Below are positions 5,637-13,912 of a stretch of 64,000 nucleotides of DNA, piece after piece. The DNA lies in contig DDXB01000066.1 in NCBI GenBank assembly GCA_002347405.1, positions 1 to 64,000 of the forward strand, given 5' to 3'. The translations under genes and the position numbers were made by a program. The notes under the pieces are model-generated. The model was given only the letters and a program-made list of their open reading frames with translations. It did no database searches and was not told where the DNA came from. The DNA comes from Rhodocyclaceae bacterium UBA2271 (GTDB taxonomy: Bacteria; Pseudomonadota; Gammaproteobacteria; Burkholderiales; Rhodocyclaceae). Every line of letters begins with the position of its first letter. The stretch's first letter is position 1.

Positions 5637-5706
5637 GTCGAACCATCATTCCACACGGATGCTGCGCGTTAAAGCCGCGTCGCGCCCCTGAATTCAGACG
5701 CTCTAT
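5637..5706 (+). repeat. attC site 9 (terminal, degenerate)
   Basis: The left box is GTCGAAC (5637-5643). The interior GCCGCGTCGCGCCCCTGAATTC equals that of attC7, but where attC7 has the right box GTT this site has GCTCTAT (5700-5706). It is the last site of the array. Confidence 0.72.
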
Positions 5707-5708
5707 AA

Positions 5709-6038
5709 TGTCGAACCGGCCAATCGCAGGGCAATGCCGGGCGCACGTGGTATGCAAAATCCACGCAAGGGAGCCTGATCAATACGGAGTGCACGTTCCT
5801 GATGCTTCGCTTCATGTTCGAGCAGCATTGCACAATTGCCGTCGAATTCAGGACGCGCATCGAAAATCAGCGATCGCGGCGGGCAATCGAGAAGTTGGGC
5901 GCAAAACTCGACGGAAGTTTGCGTCACCATCAAATCCTCAGGGACGGTTCACTCAGGGATACCGCCGCTTATTCAATCATCTCCAGTGATTGGCCATCTA
6001 TAAGTAAAGGCCTGCTCAAGCGGCTGAAGGAGCAATGA
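5709..6038 (+). pseudogene. 5'-truncated GNAT acetyltransferase (RimJ/RimL type)
   Basis: The frame from 5709 to the stop at 6036-6038 reads like the second half of a RimJ/RimL-type GNAT: TWYAKSTQGSLINTECTFLM (acetyl-CoA binding turn and helix), then IAVEFRTRIENQRSRRAIEK and LRDGSLRDTAAYSI. There is no start codon for it, and a stop codon (5706-5708) sits exactly where attC9 ends. The N-terminal half is missing. The array boundary has apparently removed the beginning of a chromosomal gene. Confidence 0.78.
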
Positions 6039-6060
6039 CGAAAGCTCGACCCACGGACGC

Positions 6061-6094
6061 CGAACCCCATGCGGGGCATTTCATACTGCCAGTC
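6061..6094. repeat. Family A repeat, divergent outer part
   Basis: CCCCATGCGGGGCATTTCAT matches the extended part of the family A repeat seen at 13930-13950 (reverse complement) and 51068-51084. The CGCCAGCGCCGAC core is decayed to TGCCAGTCCTGA. It lies between the GNAT remnant and the next gene. Confidence 0.55.
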
Positions 6095-6165
6095 CTGAAA
6101 AAGGGATTTCCTTCGGTCACGCCGACTTTTGCTACACCTCCCATGCCCCACCCGGAGTTCAACAA

Positions 6166-6471
6166 ATGATCAATGGCGTGATGCTCTCCACTTTCCTGGC
6201 TGTCCTCGTGTTTTCACTGCTGAACGGCGCATGGATCCTGCACCGGCTCCAACTGGCGCACCGCGCGGTGTGGGATGAACTCGGCCAGCCCACCGCCACC
6301 ATGAGCAGCGGCGTGCTGCCGCGCCTGGCGCTGGTGCGCTACATCTGGCGCCTGCGCTTCCGGGCGCTCGGTGATGCGCCGCTCTCCCTGGCCTGCTGGG
6401 CAGCCCTGTTGGCGGAACTGGCGCTCATCGTGCTATTCCCTTTGCTTGTCCTTGGCGCCATATCCGCGTGA
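6166..6471 (+). CDS. Small membrane protein, unknown function
   Basis: The 101-residue product has two hydrophobic segments (about residues 4-27 and 74-99) joined by a basic, Arg-rich loop (RYIWRLRFRAL), predicting two membrane helices. I do not recognise a family. It ends about 55 bp before the dapB-like gene and probably shares its transcript. Confidence 0.6.
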   Translation: MINGVMLSTFLAVLVFSLLNGAWILHRLQLAHRAVWDELGQPTATMSSGVLPRLALVRYIWRLRFRALGDAPLSLACWAALLAELALIVLFPLLVLGAISA

Positions 6472-6526
6472 CACCGGCACCGGAACGCGGGCGTCAAACT
6501 TCCGCATCGAACCGAAAGGAAACACC

Positions 6527-7327
6527 ATGACGATCAAGGTATGCCTGGCTGGCGCTACCGGCTGGGCCGGCTCCGAACTGGCCCGGGCGATGGCGCACAC
6601 CGATGACCTCGCGTTGGTCGCTGCCGTGGCGCGCAAGAGCGCCGGGCGGGTGCTGGGCGAAGTGCTGGGCGAACCGCGCCTCGACGGCCAGGTTTACGCC
6701 TCGGCAATAGAAGCGCTCTCCCAGCCCTGCGATGTCTTTGTCGAATACACCAAGCCGGACAGCGCCAGGGCCAACATCCTCGCCGCGCTGGAACATGGCG
6801 CGCATGTCGTGGTCGGCACTTCCGGCCTTTCCGAGAGCGATTTCGCGGCGATCGACGCCGTCGCACGTCGCCAGAATCGCGGTGTGCTGGCCTGCGGCAA
6901 CTTCGCCCTGACGGTCGTGCTGCTGCAGAAGTTTGCCGAAAGCGCGGCGCGGCTCATCCCGCAGTGGGAGATCATCGACTACGCGCACGACAACAAGGTC
7001 GATGCACCGAGCGGCACCGCCCGCGAGCTGGCGTTCCGCCTGTCGCAGGTGCGCCAGCCCGCGCCCACCGTCCCGCTGGACAAGACGGTCGGCCCGCGCG
7101 AAGCCCGCGGCGCCAGTGTTGCCGGCACGCAGGTGCACTCGCTGCGCCTGCCCGGCTTCGTCATCGGCGCCGAAGTCATCTTCGGCATGCCGGATCAGCG
7201 GCTGACGATCCGGCACGATGCCGGCAGCGGCGCGCGCCCCTACGTGGATGGGGCGCTGCTTGCCGTGCGCAAGGTGGCGACGCTCGTCGGCGTGCATCGC
7301 GGCCTCGACTGCGTGCTCGATCTGTGA
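6527..7327 (+). CDS. DapB-family dihydrodipicolinate reductase (divergent)
   Basis: The 266-residue protein has an N-terminal Rossmann motif (VCLAGATGWAGSELARAM), VVGTSGLSESD in the middle and KVDAPSGTARELAF, the DapB substrate loop. DapB reduces 4-hydroxy-tetrahydrodipicolinate with NAD(P)H in lysine synthesis. The usual EAHHxxKxDAPSGTA motif reads DYAHDNKVDAPSGTA here, so one of the paired histidines is missing, and the nicotinamide region EYTKPDS replaces DFTxP. This may be a paralogue with another substrate rather than the biosynthetic enzyme. AAGGA supports ATG 6527. It is followed closely by a membrane protein, a cupin and a VOC protein. Confidence 0.75.
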   Translation: MTIKVCLAGATGWAGSELARAMAHTDDLALVAAVARKSAGRVLGEVLGEPRLDGQVYASAIEALSQPCDVFVEYTKPDSARANILAALEHGAHVVVGTSGLSESDFAAIDAVARRQNRGVLACGNFALTVVLLQKFAESAARLIPQWEIIDYAHDNKVDAPSGTARELAFRLSQVRQPAPTVPLDKTVGPREARGASVAGTQVHSLRLPGFVIGAEVIFGMPDQRLTIRHDAGSGARPYVDGALLAVRKVATLVGVHRGLDCVLDL

Positions 7328-7350
7328 GCGAAGCGGGACGGCAGGGCGCA

Positions 7351-8007
7351 ATGGCCTCGCAGCACGCAACGGCTCCGCTGATCGGCTCCGCGCTGTTGCT
7401 GGCGCTGCTGGTGCTGTCAGGAATCGAGCCCTTCGACCGCACCACCTGGGTGCTCGAGGTTTTTCCCATCCTGCTGGTCTTGCCGGTGCTGTGGGCTACC
7501 TATCGCCGCTTTCCCCTGACCAATCTGCTGTACGTGTGCATCTTCGCCCACGCCAGCGTGCTCATGGTCGGCGCCGCCTACACCTACGCACGGGTGCCGC
7601 TCGGGTTCGAGCTCGCCGAACTGCTGAACCTCAGTCGCAATCCCTACGACAAGATCGGCCACTTCTTTCAGGGCTTTGTGCCCGCCCTGGCGGCGCGTGA
7701 AATCCTCCGGCGCGGCCACTATGTCCGCGGCAAGGGGATGCTCGCCTTCCTTTCCATTTGCGTGGTGCTGGCAATCAGCGCATCCTACGAACTCATCGAA
7801 TGGGCGGCCGCCGTTGCACTCGGGCAGGGCGCCGACGAATTTCTGGGCACCCAGGGCGATCCCTGGGACACGCAGTCCGACATGTTTTTTGCACTGATTG
7901 GCGGGGTCACCGCCCTGCTGTTTTTCTCGCGCCTGCATGACGGGCAGATCGACCGGCTGCCTGCACGCCAGGCGGCCGCCGACCGCGGCAAAGGAGTACA
8001 GCCATGA
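7351..8007 (+). CDS. DUF2238 (YjdF-like) membrane protein
   Basis: The 218-residue protein has about six hydrophobic segments and the DUF2238 signature NPYDKIGHFFQGFVPALAAR together with ASYELIEW and GDPWDTQSDMFFALIGG. The function of the family is unknown; conserved His, Asp and Glu in the membrane suggest a metal site. It starts 23 bp after dapB and overlaps the following cupin gene by 4 bp, so the three are probably one operon. Confidence 0.82.
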   Translation: MASQHATAPLIGSALLLALLVLSGIEPFDRTTWVLEVFPILLVLPVLWATYRRFPLTNLLYVCIFAHASVLMVGAAYTYARVPLGFELAELLNLSRNPYDKIGHFFQGFVPALAAREILRRGHYVRGKGMLAFLSICVVLAISASYELIEWAAAVALGQGADEFLGTQGDPWDTQSDMFFALIGGVTALLFFSRLHDGQIDRLPARQAAADRGKGVQP

Positions 8008-8567
8008 AAGTTCGCTGCGTGACCACCGGCCATGACGCCACGGGAAAGGCCGTTTTCGTCAGCGACGTCGAGGTGAATGGCGCCACGCTTGACCACTTGC
8101 CGGGTGCCGAATACCACAAACTCTGGGGCGCGGATGCGCCGCCGACGTTTCCCGACGGTGGCACACAGCCGCAGTATCAGGGCTATTTTCCGCCGCTCGG
8201 CGGCTACCGCTTCCGCATGTTCACGGTGGCGCCGCGGCCCACGCCGGGGCAAGCGCCGATTGACCGGCCGGCGTTGCTGGGCGAGATGGAGGAGAAGTTT
8301 CCCGGTCTGGGCGAACACATGGAACCCGACAACCCCGGCATGCACACGACCGACACCATCGATTTCGAGTACATCATTTCCGGCGAGGTCTGGCTGGAGC
8401 TGGATGACGGCGCCGCGGTGCTGCTGCGCGCCGGCGACACCGTGGTGCAGAACGGCACGCGGCATGCCTGGCGCAACAAGGGCAGCGAACCCTGCCGCGT
8501 CGTCGTCTTCATGCTCGGCGTGCCGCGCCAGCCTTCGGGTCGCGACATGGCCCGCCGCCCGGCCTGA
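8004..8567 (+). CDS. Cupin-domain protein
   Basis: The 187-residue protein carries one cupin barrel in the second half: DFEYIISGEVWLELDDGAAV (motif 1 with Glu) and LRAGDTVVQNGTRHAWRNKG (motif 2 with His). A metal site of the GentR/ethanolamine-type single cupins is likely. The N-terminal 60 residues are an extension containing GAEYHKLWGADAP. The ATG overlaps the preceding stop. A substrate cannot be named from sequence. Confidence 0.8.
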   Translation: MKVRCVTTGHDATGKAVFVSDVEVNGATLDHLPGAEYHKLWGADAPPTFPDGGTQPQYQGYFPPLGGYRFRMFTVAPRPTPGQAPIDRPALLGEMEEKFPGLGEHMEPDNPGMHTTDTIDFEYIISGEVWLELDDGAAVLLRAGDTVVQNGTRHAWRNKGSEPCRVVVFMLGVPRQPSGRDMARRPA

Positions 8568-8609
8568 TTCGCCGTTTCACTCCGACTTTATCGAACAGGA
8601 GTCACGCCC

Positions 8610-8975
8610 ATGCTGCTCGGACTGCGCACCGCAATTTATCCGGCTCCGGACCTGGCCGCCGCAAAACGCTGGTATGCGGAGGTGCTCGGCCAGGTACCCT
8701 GTTTTGATGAGCCGTTCTATGTCGGCTTTGCCGTGGGTGGATTCGAGCTGGGCCTGCTGCCGAACGCTCAACCCGGAACAACCGGCCCGCAAGCCCTCTG
8801 GGGAGTGGCCGACATCGCCGCCGCACATGCCCGTTTGCTGGCGCTGGGTGCGGTTGCGCTCGACCCGATTGTCGCGGTCGGCGAGGGCATCAGGGTGGCC
8901 GCCGTACAGGACCCCTTCGGCAATCGCCTCGGCATCATCGAGAACCCCCACTTCGATGCAAGCGCGGTGCGCTGA
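8610..8975 (+). CDS. VOC-superfamily (glyoxalase/bleomycin resistance) protein
   Basis: The 121-residue protein has the two beta-alpha-beta-beta-beta modules of the vicinal-oxygen-chelate fold: LRTAIYPAPDLAAAKRWYAE at the N-terminus and VQDPFGNRLGIIENPHF at the C-terminus. Such proteins act as dioxygenases, isomerases or drug-binding proteins. The reaction is not identifiable. A ribosome site (AGGAGT) precedes ATG 8610. Confidence 0.82.
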   Translation: MLLGLRTAIYPAPDLAAAKRWYAEVLGQVPCFDEPFYVGFAVGGFELGLLPNAQPGTTGPQALWGVADIAAAHARLLALGAVALDPIVAVGEGIRVAAVQDPFGNRLGIIENPHFDASAVR

Positions 8976-9004
8976 GGCGGGATGACCGGACAGCGGGAAA
9001 CGCC

Positions 9005-9361
9005 ATGCAACTAGCCGCCAACCTCGTCGTCGCACTTATCGGCCTGCTGCACGTCTATATCCTCGTCCTCGAGATGTTTCTGTGGGACAAACCGGCGGGC
9101 ATGCGCGCCTTCGGCCTGACCCGGGAAGGGGCAGCTGCCACAAAAGTCCTGGCCGCCAATCAGGGGCTCTACAACGGCTTTCTGGCTGCCGGACTGTTCT
9201 GGGGGCTGAGCCAGGGTGCCGCGGGCGGGTCGATACAGATGTTCTTTCTCGGCTGCGTTCTGGTGGCCGGGCTGTATGGCGCAGCAACCGCCAGCCGCAA
9301 GATTCTCTTTGTCCAGGCGCTACCCGCCGCCATCGGCCTGACGCTGTTGTTGCTGATCTAG
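9005..9361 (+). CDS. DUF1304 membrane protein
   Basis: The 118-residue protein is almost entirely hydrophobic, with four predicted membrane helices and the DUF1304 signature LLHVYILVLEMFLW followed by ANQGLYNGFLAAGL. Its function is unknown. It is 30 bp downstream of the VOC gene and 15 bp upstream of an ABM-domain gene, all in the same direction. Confidence 0.82.
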   Translation: MQLAANLVVALIGLLHVYILVLEMFLWDKPAGMRAFGLTREGAAATKVLAANQGLYNGFLAAGLFWGLSQGAAGGSIQMFFLGCVLVAGLYGAATASRKILFVQALPAAIGLTLLLLI

Positions 9362-9375
9362 AGGTACGCCAGCCC

Positions 9376-9720
9376 ATGAACCCTGCCGCCTTTGCCCGGA
9401 CTCCCGCACCACCGTACTACGCGGTTATCTTCTCGTCATCTCGCACCCCCGGCGACCAGGGTTACGCCGCGATGGCCAGGAAAATGGCCGAGCTTGCCGC
9501 CCGCCAACCCGGATTCCTCGGCATGGAAAGCGCGCGCGACGCTGATGGCGGCGGTTTCGGCATCACCGTTTCGTATTGGGCCTCCACCGCGGCCATCGCC
9601 GCCTGGAAGGCAGATGTCGAGCATTTGGCCGCCCAGCAAATGGGCAAGCAGGTATGGTATGAACACTACGCGCTGCGTGTCGCCAGGGTGGAACGTGCAT
9701 ACGCCAAGTCATCAACCTGA
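9376..9720 (+). CDS. Antibiotic biosynthesis monooxygenase (ABM)-domain protein
   Basis: The 114-residue dimeric alpha-beta barrel protein has YYAVIFSSSR, RQPGFLGMESARDADG and VSYWASTAAIAAWKAD, followed by WYEHYALRVARVERAY. This pattern is common in small ABM/YhgC-like proteins that act as monooxygenases or stress proteins. It is the last gene before an AraC regulator with which it overlaps. Confidence 0.8.
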   Translation: MNPAAFARTPAPPYYAVIFSSSRTPGDQGYAAMARKMAELAARQPGFLGMESARDADGGGFGITVSYWASTAAIAAWKADVEHLAAQQMGKQVWYEHYALRVARVERAYAKSST

Positions 9721-10480
9721 TCCGGAGCGTCCGGACAGGGCGCACAACATCGCCATATTGCCTGCCATCGGGGTTTTCAAAGGCATCTCCGCCAGCAACC
9801 GGGAACATCGCCACTGGGCACATCAGCTGAGTATCGGCCTGGATGACGAGATTGAAGTAATCAGCAAGGGTATCGGTCACCGCGCAAGCGCCCTGTTCAT
9901 TCTGGCGGGCACCCCGCACCGGCTCGTTGCAAACTCCGTTCTCTCCATTTATCTTGACCCACCCAGCGACATGGCGCATGCGGTGCGCTCCAGAATCTAT
10001 TGCGACGGCCCCATCGTCGCGCTACCGGAACGCTTGGCCACCATGATTAGTGGACTATTCGAAGATGCCAAACCGGTTGGCCATGGTCTGGAGAAATTCA
10101 TGAAATCATTCCAGGTCAGCGCCCCGCATTCCCTCCCGAGAAAATTGCAGACCGTGCTTGAAATTCTCAATCGCGGGATTCGAGCGGCGCACGGCACCGA
10201 TCGTGCTTGCCTGGCCAAAATAGCCGGGCTGTCTGAAAGCCGGTTTTCGCACTGGTTTCGCGAGGAGACGGGATTGCCGCTCCGCAGCTACCGTAAATGG
10301 CTACGTCTCATCTTCGGCCTTGAGCAGGCATTAAAAGGGTCGACCCTGACCAATGCGGCACATGGGGCAGAGTTTTCCGACCAGGCACATTTCTCGAGAA
10401 CTTTTGTGCAGATGTTTGGGGTCAGGCCATCCGATGTTGTCGGAAGCGCCATGCCAAAGAACGCTGATGGACGCGATTAG
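9695..10480 (+). CDS. AraC-family transcriptional regulator
   Basis: The 261-residue protein has a short N-terminal cupin-like sensor region and a C-terminal AraC/XylS domain: LAKIAGLSESRFSHWFREET, LPLRSYRKWLRL and AAHGAEFSDQAHFSRTFVQM, the second helix-turn-helix. GTG 9695 was chosen because AGGGTGG lies 4-10 bp upstream and the protein begins in frame there; this overlaps the ABM gene by 26 bp. It may regulate the upstream dapB-to-ABM genes. Confidence 0.82.
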   Translation: MHTPSHQPDPERPDRAHNIAILPAIGVFKGISASNREHRHWAHQLSIGLDDEIEVISKGIGHRASALFILAGTPHRLVANSVLSIYLDPPSDMAHAVRSRIYCDGPIVALPERLATMISGLFEDAKPVGHGLEKFMKSFQVSAPHSLPRKLQTVLEILNRGIRAAHGTDRACLAKIAGLSESRFSHWFREETGLPLRSYRKWLRLIFGLEQALKGSTLTNAAHGAEFSDQAHFSRTFVQMFGVRPSDVVGSAMPKNADGRD

Positions 10481-10552
10481 CTCTTTCGTTCAATCCTGAC
10501 AACAGCGAACGCAATAAGGTTGCTCCTTGACTATGGAAAAGGAGATACCAGA

Positions 10553-11242
10553 ATGACTCAACCTGTTAAGTCGCCGTATGTGCCGGCATTGGGCTTCCAT
10601 TGGCTGACACCGATTTACGACATCGTTGTGCGCTTGACCACCCGGGAGAAGCTATTCAGGTCGGCGTTGATCGAGCAGGCCAGGATTGCGCCTGGCCAGG
10701 AAGTTCTGGACTTGGCGTGCGGTACCGGAACCTTGGCAATCTTGGCAAAAACGCATCATCCGCGCGCCAACGTCACGGCGCTTGATGGCGACCAGAATAT
10801 TCTGACCATTGCCAGGCGCAAGGCGAAACAGGCGCAGGTGGCAATCAATTTCGACTGCGGCCTCTCATTCAGCTTGCCGTATTCCAGCGCGAGTTTCGAT
10901 TGTGTTTTATCGAGCCTGTTTTTCCATCATCTGTCCTGGCCCGACAAGCAACGAACCGCGGGAGAACTCTATCGAGTGCTGCGTCCCGGTGGTGTATTGC
11001 ATATAGCAGACTGGGGCCGCGCACAGGGAATATTGATGCGCGGAGCGTTCTGCGCAGTTCAGGTCCTGGATGGTTTCGCGAACACACAAGACAACGTTGA
11101 TGGCAAACTGATCGAATTGTTTCAGAAGGCGGGATTTTCAGAGGTATCTGAAGAACGAACTTTTTCAACTATGTTTGGCACCATGTCCTTATATCGGGCG
11201 GTCAAAGCGGCTAGCCCGACGACAAATCAGCTGCCCTGCTAG
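10553..11242 (+). CDS. Class I SAM-dependent methyltransferase
   Basis: The 229-residue protein has motif I VLDLACGTGTLAILA, the acidic residue after the second strand (VTALDGDQNIL), and YRVLRPGGVLHIADWGRA. It resembles UbiE-like methyltransferases. The substrate is unknown. The start is fixed by AAGGAG before ATG 10553. It is one of five methyltransferase genes between 10.5 and 22.3 kb. Confidence 0.85.
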   Translation: MTQPVKSPYVPALGFHWLTPIYDIVVRLTTREKLFRSALIEQARIAPGQEVLDLACGTGTLAILAKTHHPRANVTALDGDQNILTIARRKAKQAQVAINFDCGLSFSLPYSSASFDCVLSSLFFHHLSWPDKQRTAGELYRVLRPGGVLHIADWGRAQGILMRGAFCAVQVLDGFANTQDNVDGKLIELFQKAGFSEVSEERTFSTMFGTMSLYRAVKAASPTTNQLPC

Positions 11243-11314
11243 CGGTCTTCCCTTATTGCTGTCCAGCAGGTTCATGGCAAGTTCAAGCCGCAACGTCGAA
11301 CGAGAAACCCCATA

Positions 11315-11773
11315 ATGAATCGCTTCGCCATCACCGCCGCAATACTCATCGCCACCATGCCCCTGCTTTCCTGTGCCGGCAAACGCCCGGCCGACATCGG
11401 CGTCGCCGCGGGCACGTTCAAAGCCTGCCCGTCCTCGCCGAACTGCGTATCCAGCGACGCGCCCGACAGCGCGCACCAGGTTGCCCCGCTGCTGCTCGCG
11501 GCAGCGCCCGCCACCGGCTGGCCGGCGGTGCGTGCCGTCGTGGCGGGCTTGCCGCGTACCCAAATCGTCACTGAGACGGCCGACTACCTGCACGCCGAGT
11601 GCCGCAGCGCGGTGCTCGGCTTCGTCGACGACCTCGAACTGCACCTGCGCCCCGACGCGGGCATCATCGCGGTGCGCTCCGCCTCGCGTCTGGGTCGCTC
11701 GGATTTCGGCGTCAACCGCGACCGGGTCGAGGATTTGCGTGCTCGGCTCGCCAAGCAGGGCATCGTCAAATAG
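11315..11773 (+). CDS. DUF1499 lipoprotein
   Basis: The 152-residue protein starts with a lipoprotein signal (lipobox LLSC, Cys at about residue 20). The DUF1499 core follows: CPSSPNCVSSDAPDSAHQV, then YLHAECRSAVLGFVDDLELH and IIAVRSASRLGRSDFGVNRD. The family is of unknown function and often envelope-associated. The next gene is a periplasmic binding protein fragment. Confidence 0.85.
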   Translation: MNRFAITAAILIATMPLLSCAGKRPADIGVAAGTFKACPSSPNCVSSDAPDSAHQVAPLLLAAAPATGWPAVRAVVAGLPRTQIVTETADYLHAECRSAVLGFVDDLELHLRPDAGIIAVRSASRLGRSDFGVNRDRVEDLRARLAKQGIVK

Positions 11774-11847
11774 CGCGTGGCCTTCGATCAGCCTTGCGCC
11801 CCAAACAGTCACCCAAGCCGCCCGCCCATACTTGCCAAGAGAACACC

Positions 11848-12441
11848 ATGCGCCTGATCCGTCTCGCCGTTGCCAGCCTGTCCCTGTGCCTCGGTGTTGC
11901 GGTGAATGCCGGGGAGATCACCGTCATCAGCGGCGGCGCAATCGAGCCCGGGCTGCGAACGGCCGCGGCCGCGTTCGAGATGCAAACCGGCCATCAGGTC
12001 ATCATCACCTTCAACACCACGCCGCAGATGCTCAAGCGCATCGGCGCAGGCGACAGCTTCGACGCGGTGATCGCGCCACCGGCGGCGATCGCGGAATTCG
12101 TCAAGACCGGCAAGGTGGATGCGGGCGGCGAGGATGTCGGACGGTTCGGGTCGGGGGTTGCGGTACGCCCCGGCGCGCCGCTGCCGGCCATCGCCAGCGC
12201 CGATGACATCAAGAAGACCGTACTCGAGGCCGAGTCGGTCGTTTCCAATCGCGCCTCGACCGGTATCTACTTCGAGAACCTGCTGAAAAAGATGGACGTC
12301 TGGGAGCAGGTCGAGCCGAAGACGGTCCGTATTACCACCGGCGCCGAGGTGATGAAGTACACGCTGCAAGGCAAGCCGTTGTTTGTGGCGGCCGGCATCG
12401 AGCAAACGGCGCCCATTACCGGGAATAAGAACCGACCATGA
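11848..12441 (+). CDS. ModA-like periplasmic substrate-binding protein, C-terminally short
   Basis: The 197-residue protein has a signal peptide (MRLIRLAVASLSLCLGVAVN) and ModA-type sequence: VISGGAIEPGLRTAAAAFE, GDSFDAVIAPPAAIAEFVK and NRASTGIYFENLLKKM. Family members are usually about 250 residues. Here the sequence departs from the family after EVMKYTLQGK and ends with TGNKNRP, overlapping the next ATG by 4 bp. The last part of the second lobe is missing, so ligand binding is doubtful. No permease or ATPase genes are adjacent. Confidence 0.65.
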   Translation: MRLIRLAVASLSLCLGVAVNAGEITVISGGAIEPGLRTAAAAFEMQTGHQVIITFNTTPQMLKRIGAGDSFDAVIAPPAAIAEFVKTGKVDAGGEDVGRFGSGVAVRPGAPLPAIASADDIKKTVLEAESVVSNRASTGIYFENLLKKMDVWEQVEPKTVRITTGAEVMKYTLQGKPLFVAAGIEQTAPITGNKNRP

Positions 12442-13052
12442 ACCCGACCAGCCCTTTCGACGCCAGCGCCCGGACCTGGGACCAGGACCCCGTCAAGCTG
12501 GCGCGCGCGCAAGCCGTCGCTGACGGCATCCGCAATCAGGTGCCGCGGCAGCCGCGGGCACTCGATTATGGCTGCGGCACCGGCTTGCTCGGTTTCGCCC
12601 TGCAATCGCATTGCGATCACATGACCCTGGCGGACAGTTCGGCCGGCATGCTGGCGGTGCTGGACGAGAAGATTACCGCCAGTGGCGCGACCAGGCTGCG
12701 CTCTACCCGGCTCGACCTGGTCAACGATCCGCTACCGCCCGAACGTTATGAGTTGATCTGCACCTTGATGACTTTCCATCACATCGCCGACACCGACAAA
12801 TTGTTGCGCGACATGCATGCCCTGCTGGCGTCTTCCGGATATCTGTGTGTCGCCGACCTTGATGCCGAGGATGGATCATTCCATGGCCCGGAATTTGACG
12901 GCCACCAAGGCTTTGAGCGCGAAGCCCTGCAACGTCAGGCGGAAGCCGCCGGGTTTCGGGATGTCAGTTTCACGACCGTGTTCAACATGCAGAAAGGCAC
13001 CGGTCCGCAGCAGACCGAATTCCCGATCTTCCTCATGGTGGCCAGGAAGTGA
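12438..13052 (+). CDS. Class I SAM-dependent methyltransferase
   Basis: The 204-residue protein has ALDYGCGTGLLGFALQ as motif I, MTLADSSAGML, then ICTLMTFHHIADTDKLLRDM and a C-terminal region with KGTGPQQTEFPIFLMVARK. It is a small-molecule methyltransferase of unknown substrate. Its start overlaps the shortened ModA-like gene by 4 bp. Confidence 0.85.
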   Translation: MNPTSPFDASARTWDQDPVKLARAQAVADGIRNQVPRQPRALDYGCGTGLLGFALQSHCDHMTLADSSAGMLAVLDEKITASGATRLRSTRLDLVNDPLPPERYELICTLMTFHHIADTDKLLRDMHALLASSGYLCVADLDAEDGSFHGPEFDGHQGFEREALQRQAEAAGFRDVSFTTVFNMQKGTGPQQTEFPIFLMVARK

Positions 13053-13101
13053 TGCGTGATGCCGGCCAGCCCCCGCCCATGGACCCGCACGACGGCAGGC
13101 G

Positions 13102-13893
13102 ATGAGCGCGCTCCAGCCACACCGCATGCCGGTCCTGTTCGTCGGTCACGGCAGTCCGATGAACGCACTGGCCGATAACGCGTGCCATCGCACATGGGCG
13201 TCACTGGGTCAGCGCCTGCCCAGACCCAAGGCGATACTCTGCATTTCGGCACACTGGCTGACGCGCGGCGTCTGCCTGACGGGCGCCGTAAAACCCGAAA
13301 CAATTCACGATTTTCAGGGCTTTCCGGCGGCGCTTTACGCCATGCAATATCCGGCATCGGGCGACCCCGCCCTGGCGCGCCACATCATGGCGCAACTTGC
13401 AACCCGGGAGGTCTCTCTCGATTCCCGACGCGGCCTGGACCATGGCGCATGGGGCGTGCTGGCGGCGATGTATCCCGCCGCAGACGTGCCGGTGGTACAA
13501 CTCAGCCTGGACTTGCGACAGCCCGGAGCGGTGCACTATGCGATGGCCGGGGAGCTGGCTTGTTTGCGCGATGAAGGCGTGCTCATTGTCGGCAGCGGCA
13601 ATGTTGTCCACAACCTCGGCTTGTTCCGCGGTGATGCATCGCAACCCCTTGACTGGGCCGTGCGTTGTGACGCAGAAATCAAAAGGCGGATTGCCGCCCG
13701 AGACCACCAGGCCTTGATCGACTATCGCACGCTCGACCCGCAGATCGACCTGGCCGTACCCACGCCGGAACATTACTTCCCGCTCCTGTATGCCCTTGCG
13801 CTGCACAGGGAGGGCGAGCCACTCCGCTTCTTCAATGAGGCGGTGTTGGGTTCGATTTCGATGACCTCGGTACTGATTGGCGAGGCAAACTGA
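13102..13893 (+). CDS. YgiD-like extradiol ring-cleavage dioxygenase (DODA type)
   Basis: The 263-residue protein belongs to the LigB/YgiD family of single-domain extradiol dioxygenases: VLFVGHGSPMNALADN, CISAHWLTRGV, GLDHGAWGVL and VGSGNVVHNLGLF, with the metal-binding histidines in GHGSP, SAHW and HNLG. E. coli YgiD opens 4,5-DOPA; the natural substrate is uncertain. The genes on both sides are unrelated enzymes. Confidence 0.88.
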   Translation: MSALQPHRMPVLFVGHGSPMNALADNACHRTWASLGQRLPRPKAILCISAHWLTRGVCLTGAVKPETIHDFQGFPAALYAMQYPASGDPALARHIMAQLATREVSLDSRRGLDHGAWGVLAAMYPAADVPVVQLSLDLRQPGAVHYAMAGELACLRDEGVLIVGSGNVVHNLGLFRGDASQPLDWAVRCDAEIKRRIAARDHQALIDYRTLDPQIDLAVPTPEHYFPLLYALALHREGEPLRFFNEAVLGSISMTSVLIGEAN

Positions 13894-13912
13894 ATGTCTC
13901 GTCCGGCATTTC

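Larger units (their letters stand above)
1..5706 (+). mobile_element. Distal part of a chromosomal integron cassette array
   Basis: Nine attC-like sites recur every 0.6-0.8 kb, each separating one small gene or gene pair from the next. Most share an apex made of GGACGCTGCGCGATAAAGCC or a close variant followed by its complement, bounded by an RYYYAAC-like box on the left and a GTTRRRY-like box on the right. Uniform attC sites and many toxin-antitoxin cassettes are typical of sedentary chromosomal integrons. Most genes read left to right, so attI and intI should lie left of the window. No integrase is visible here. The last site, at 5637-5706, has a degenerate right box and no further site follows. 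Confidence 0.9.
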
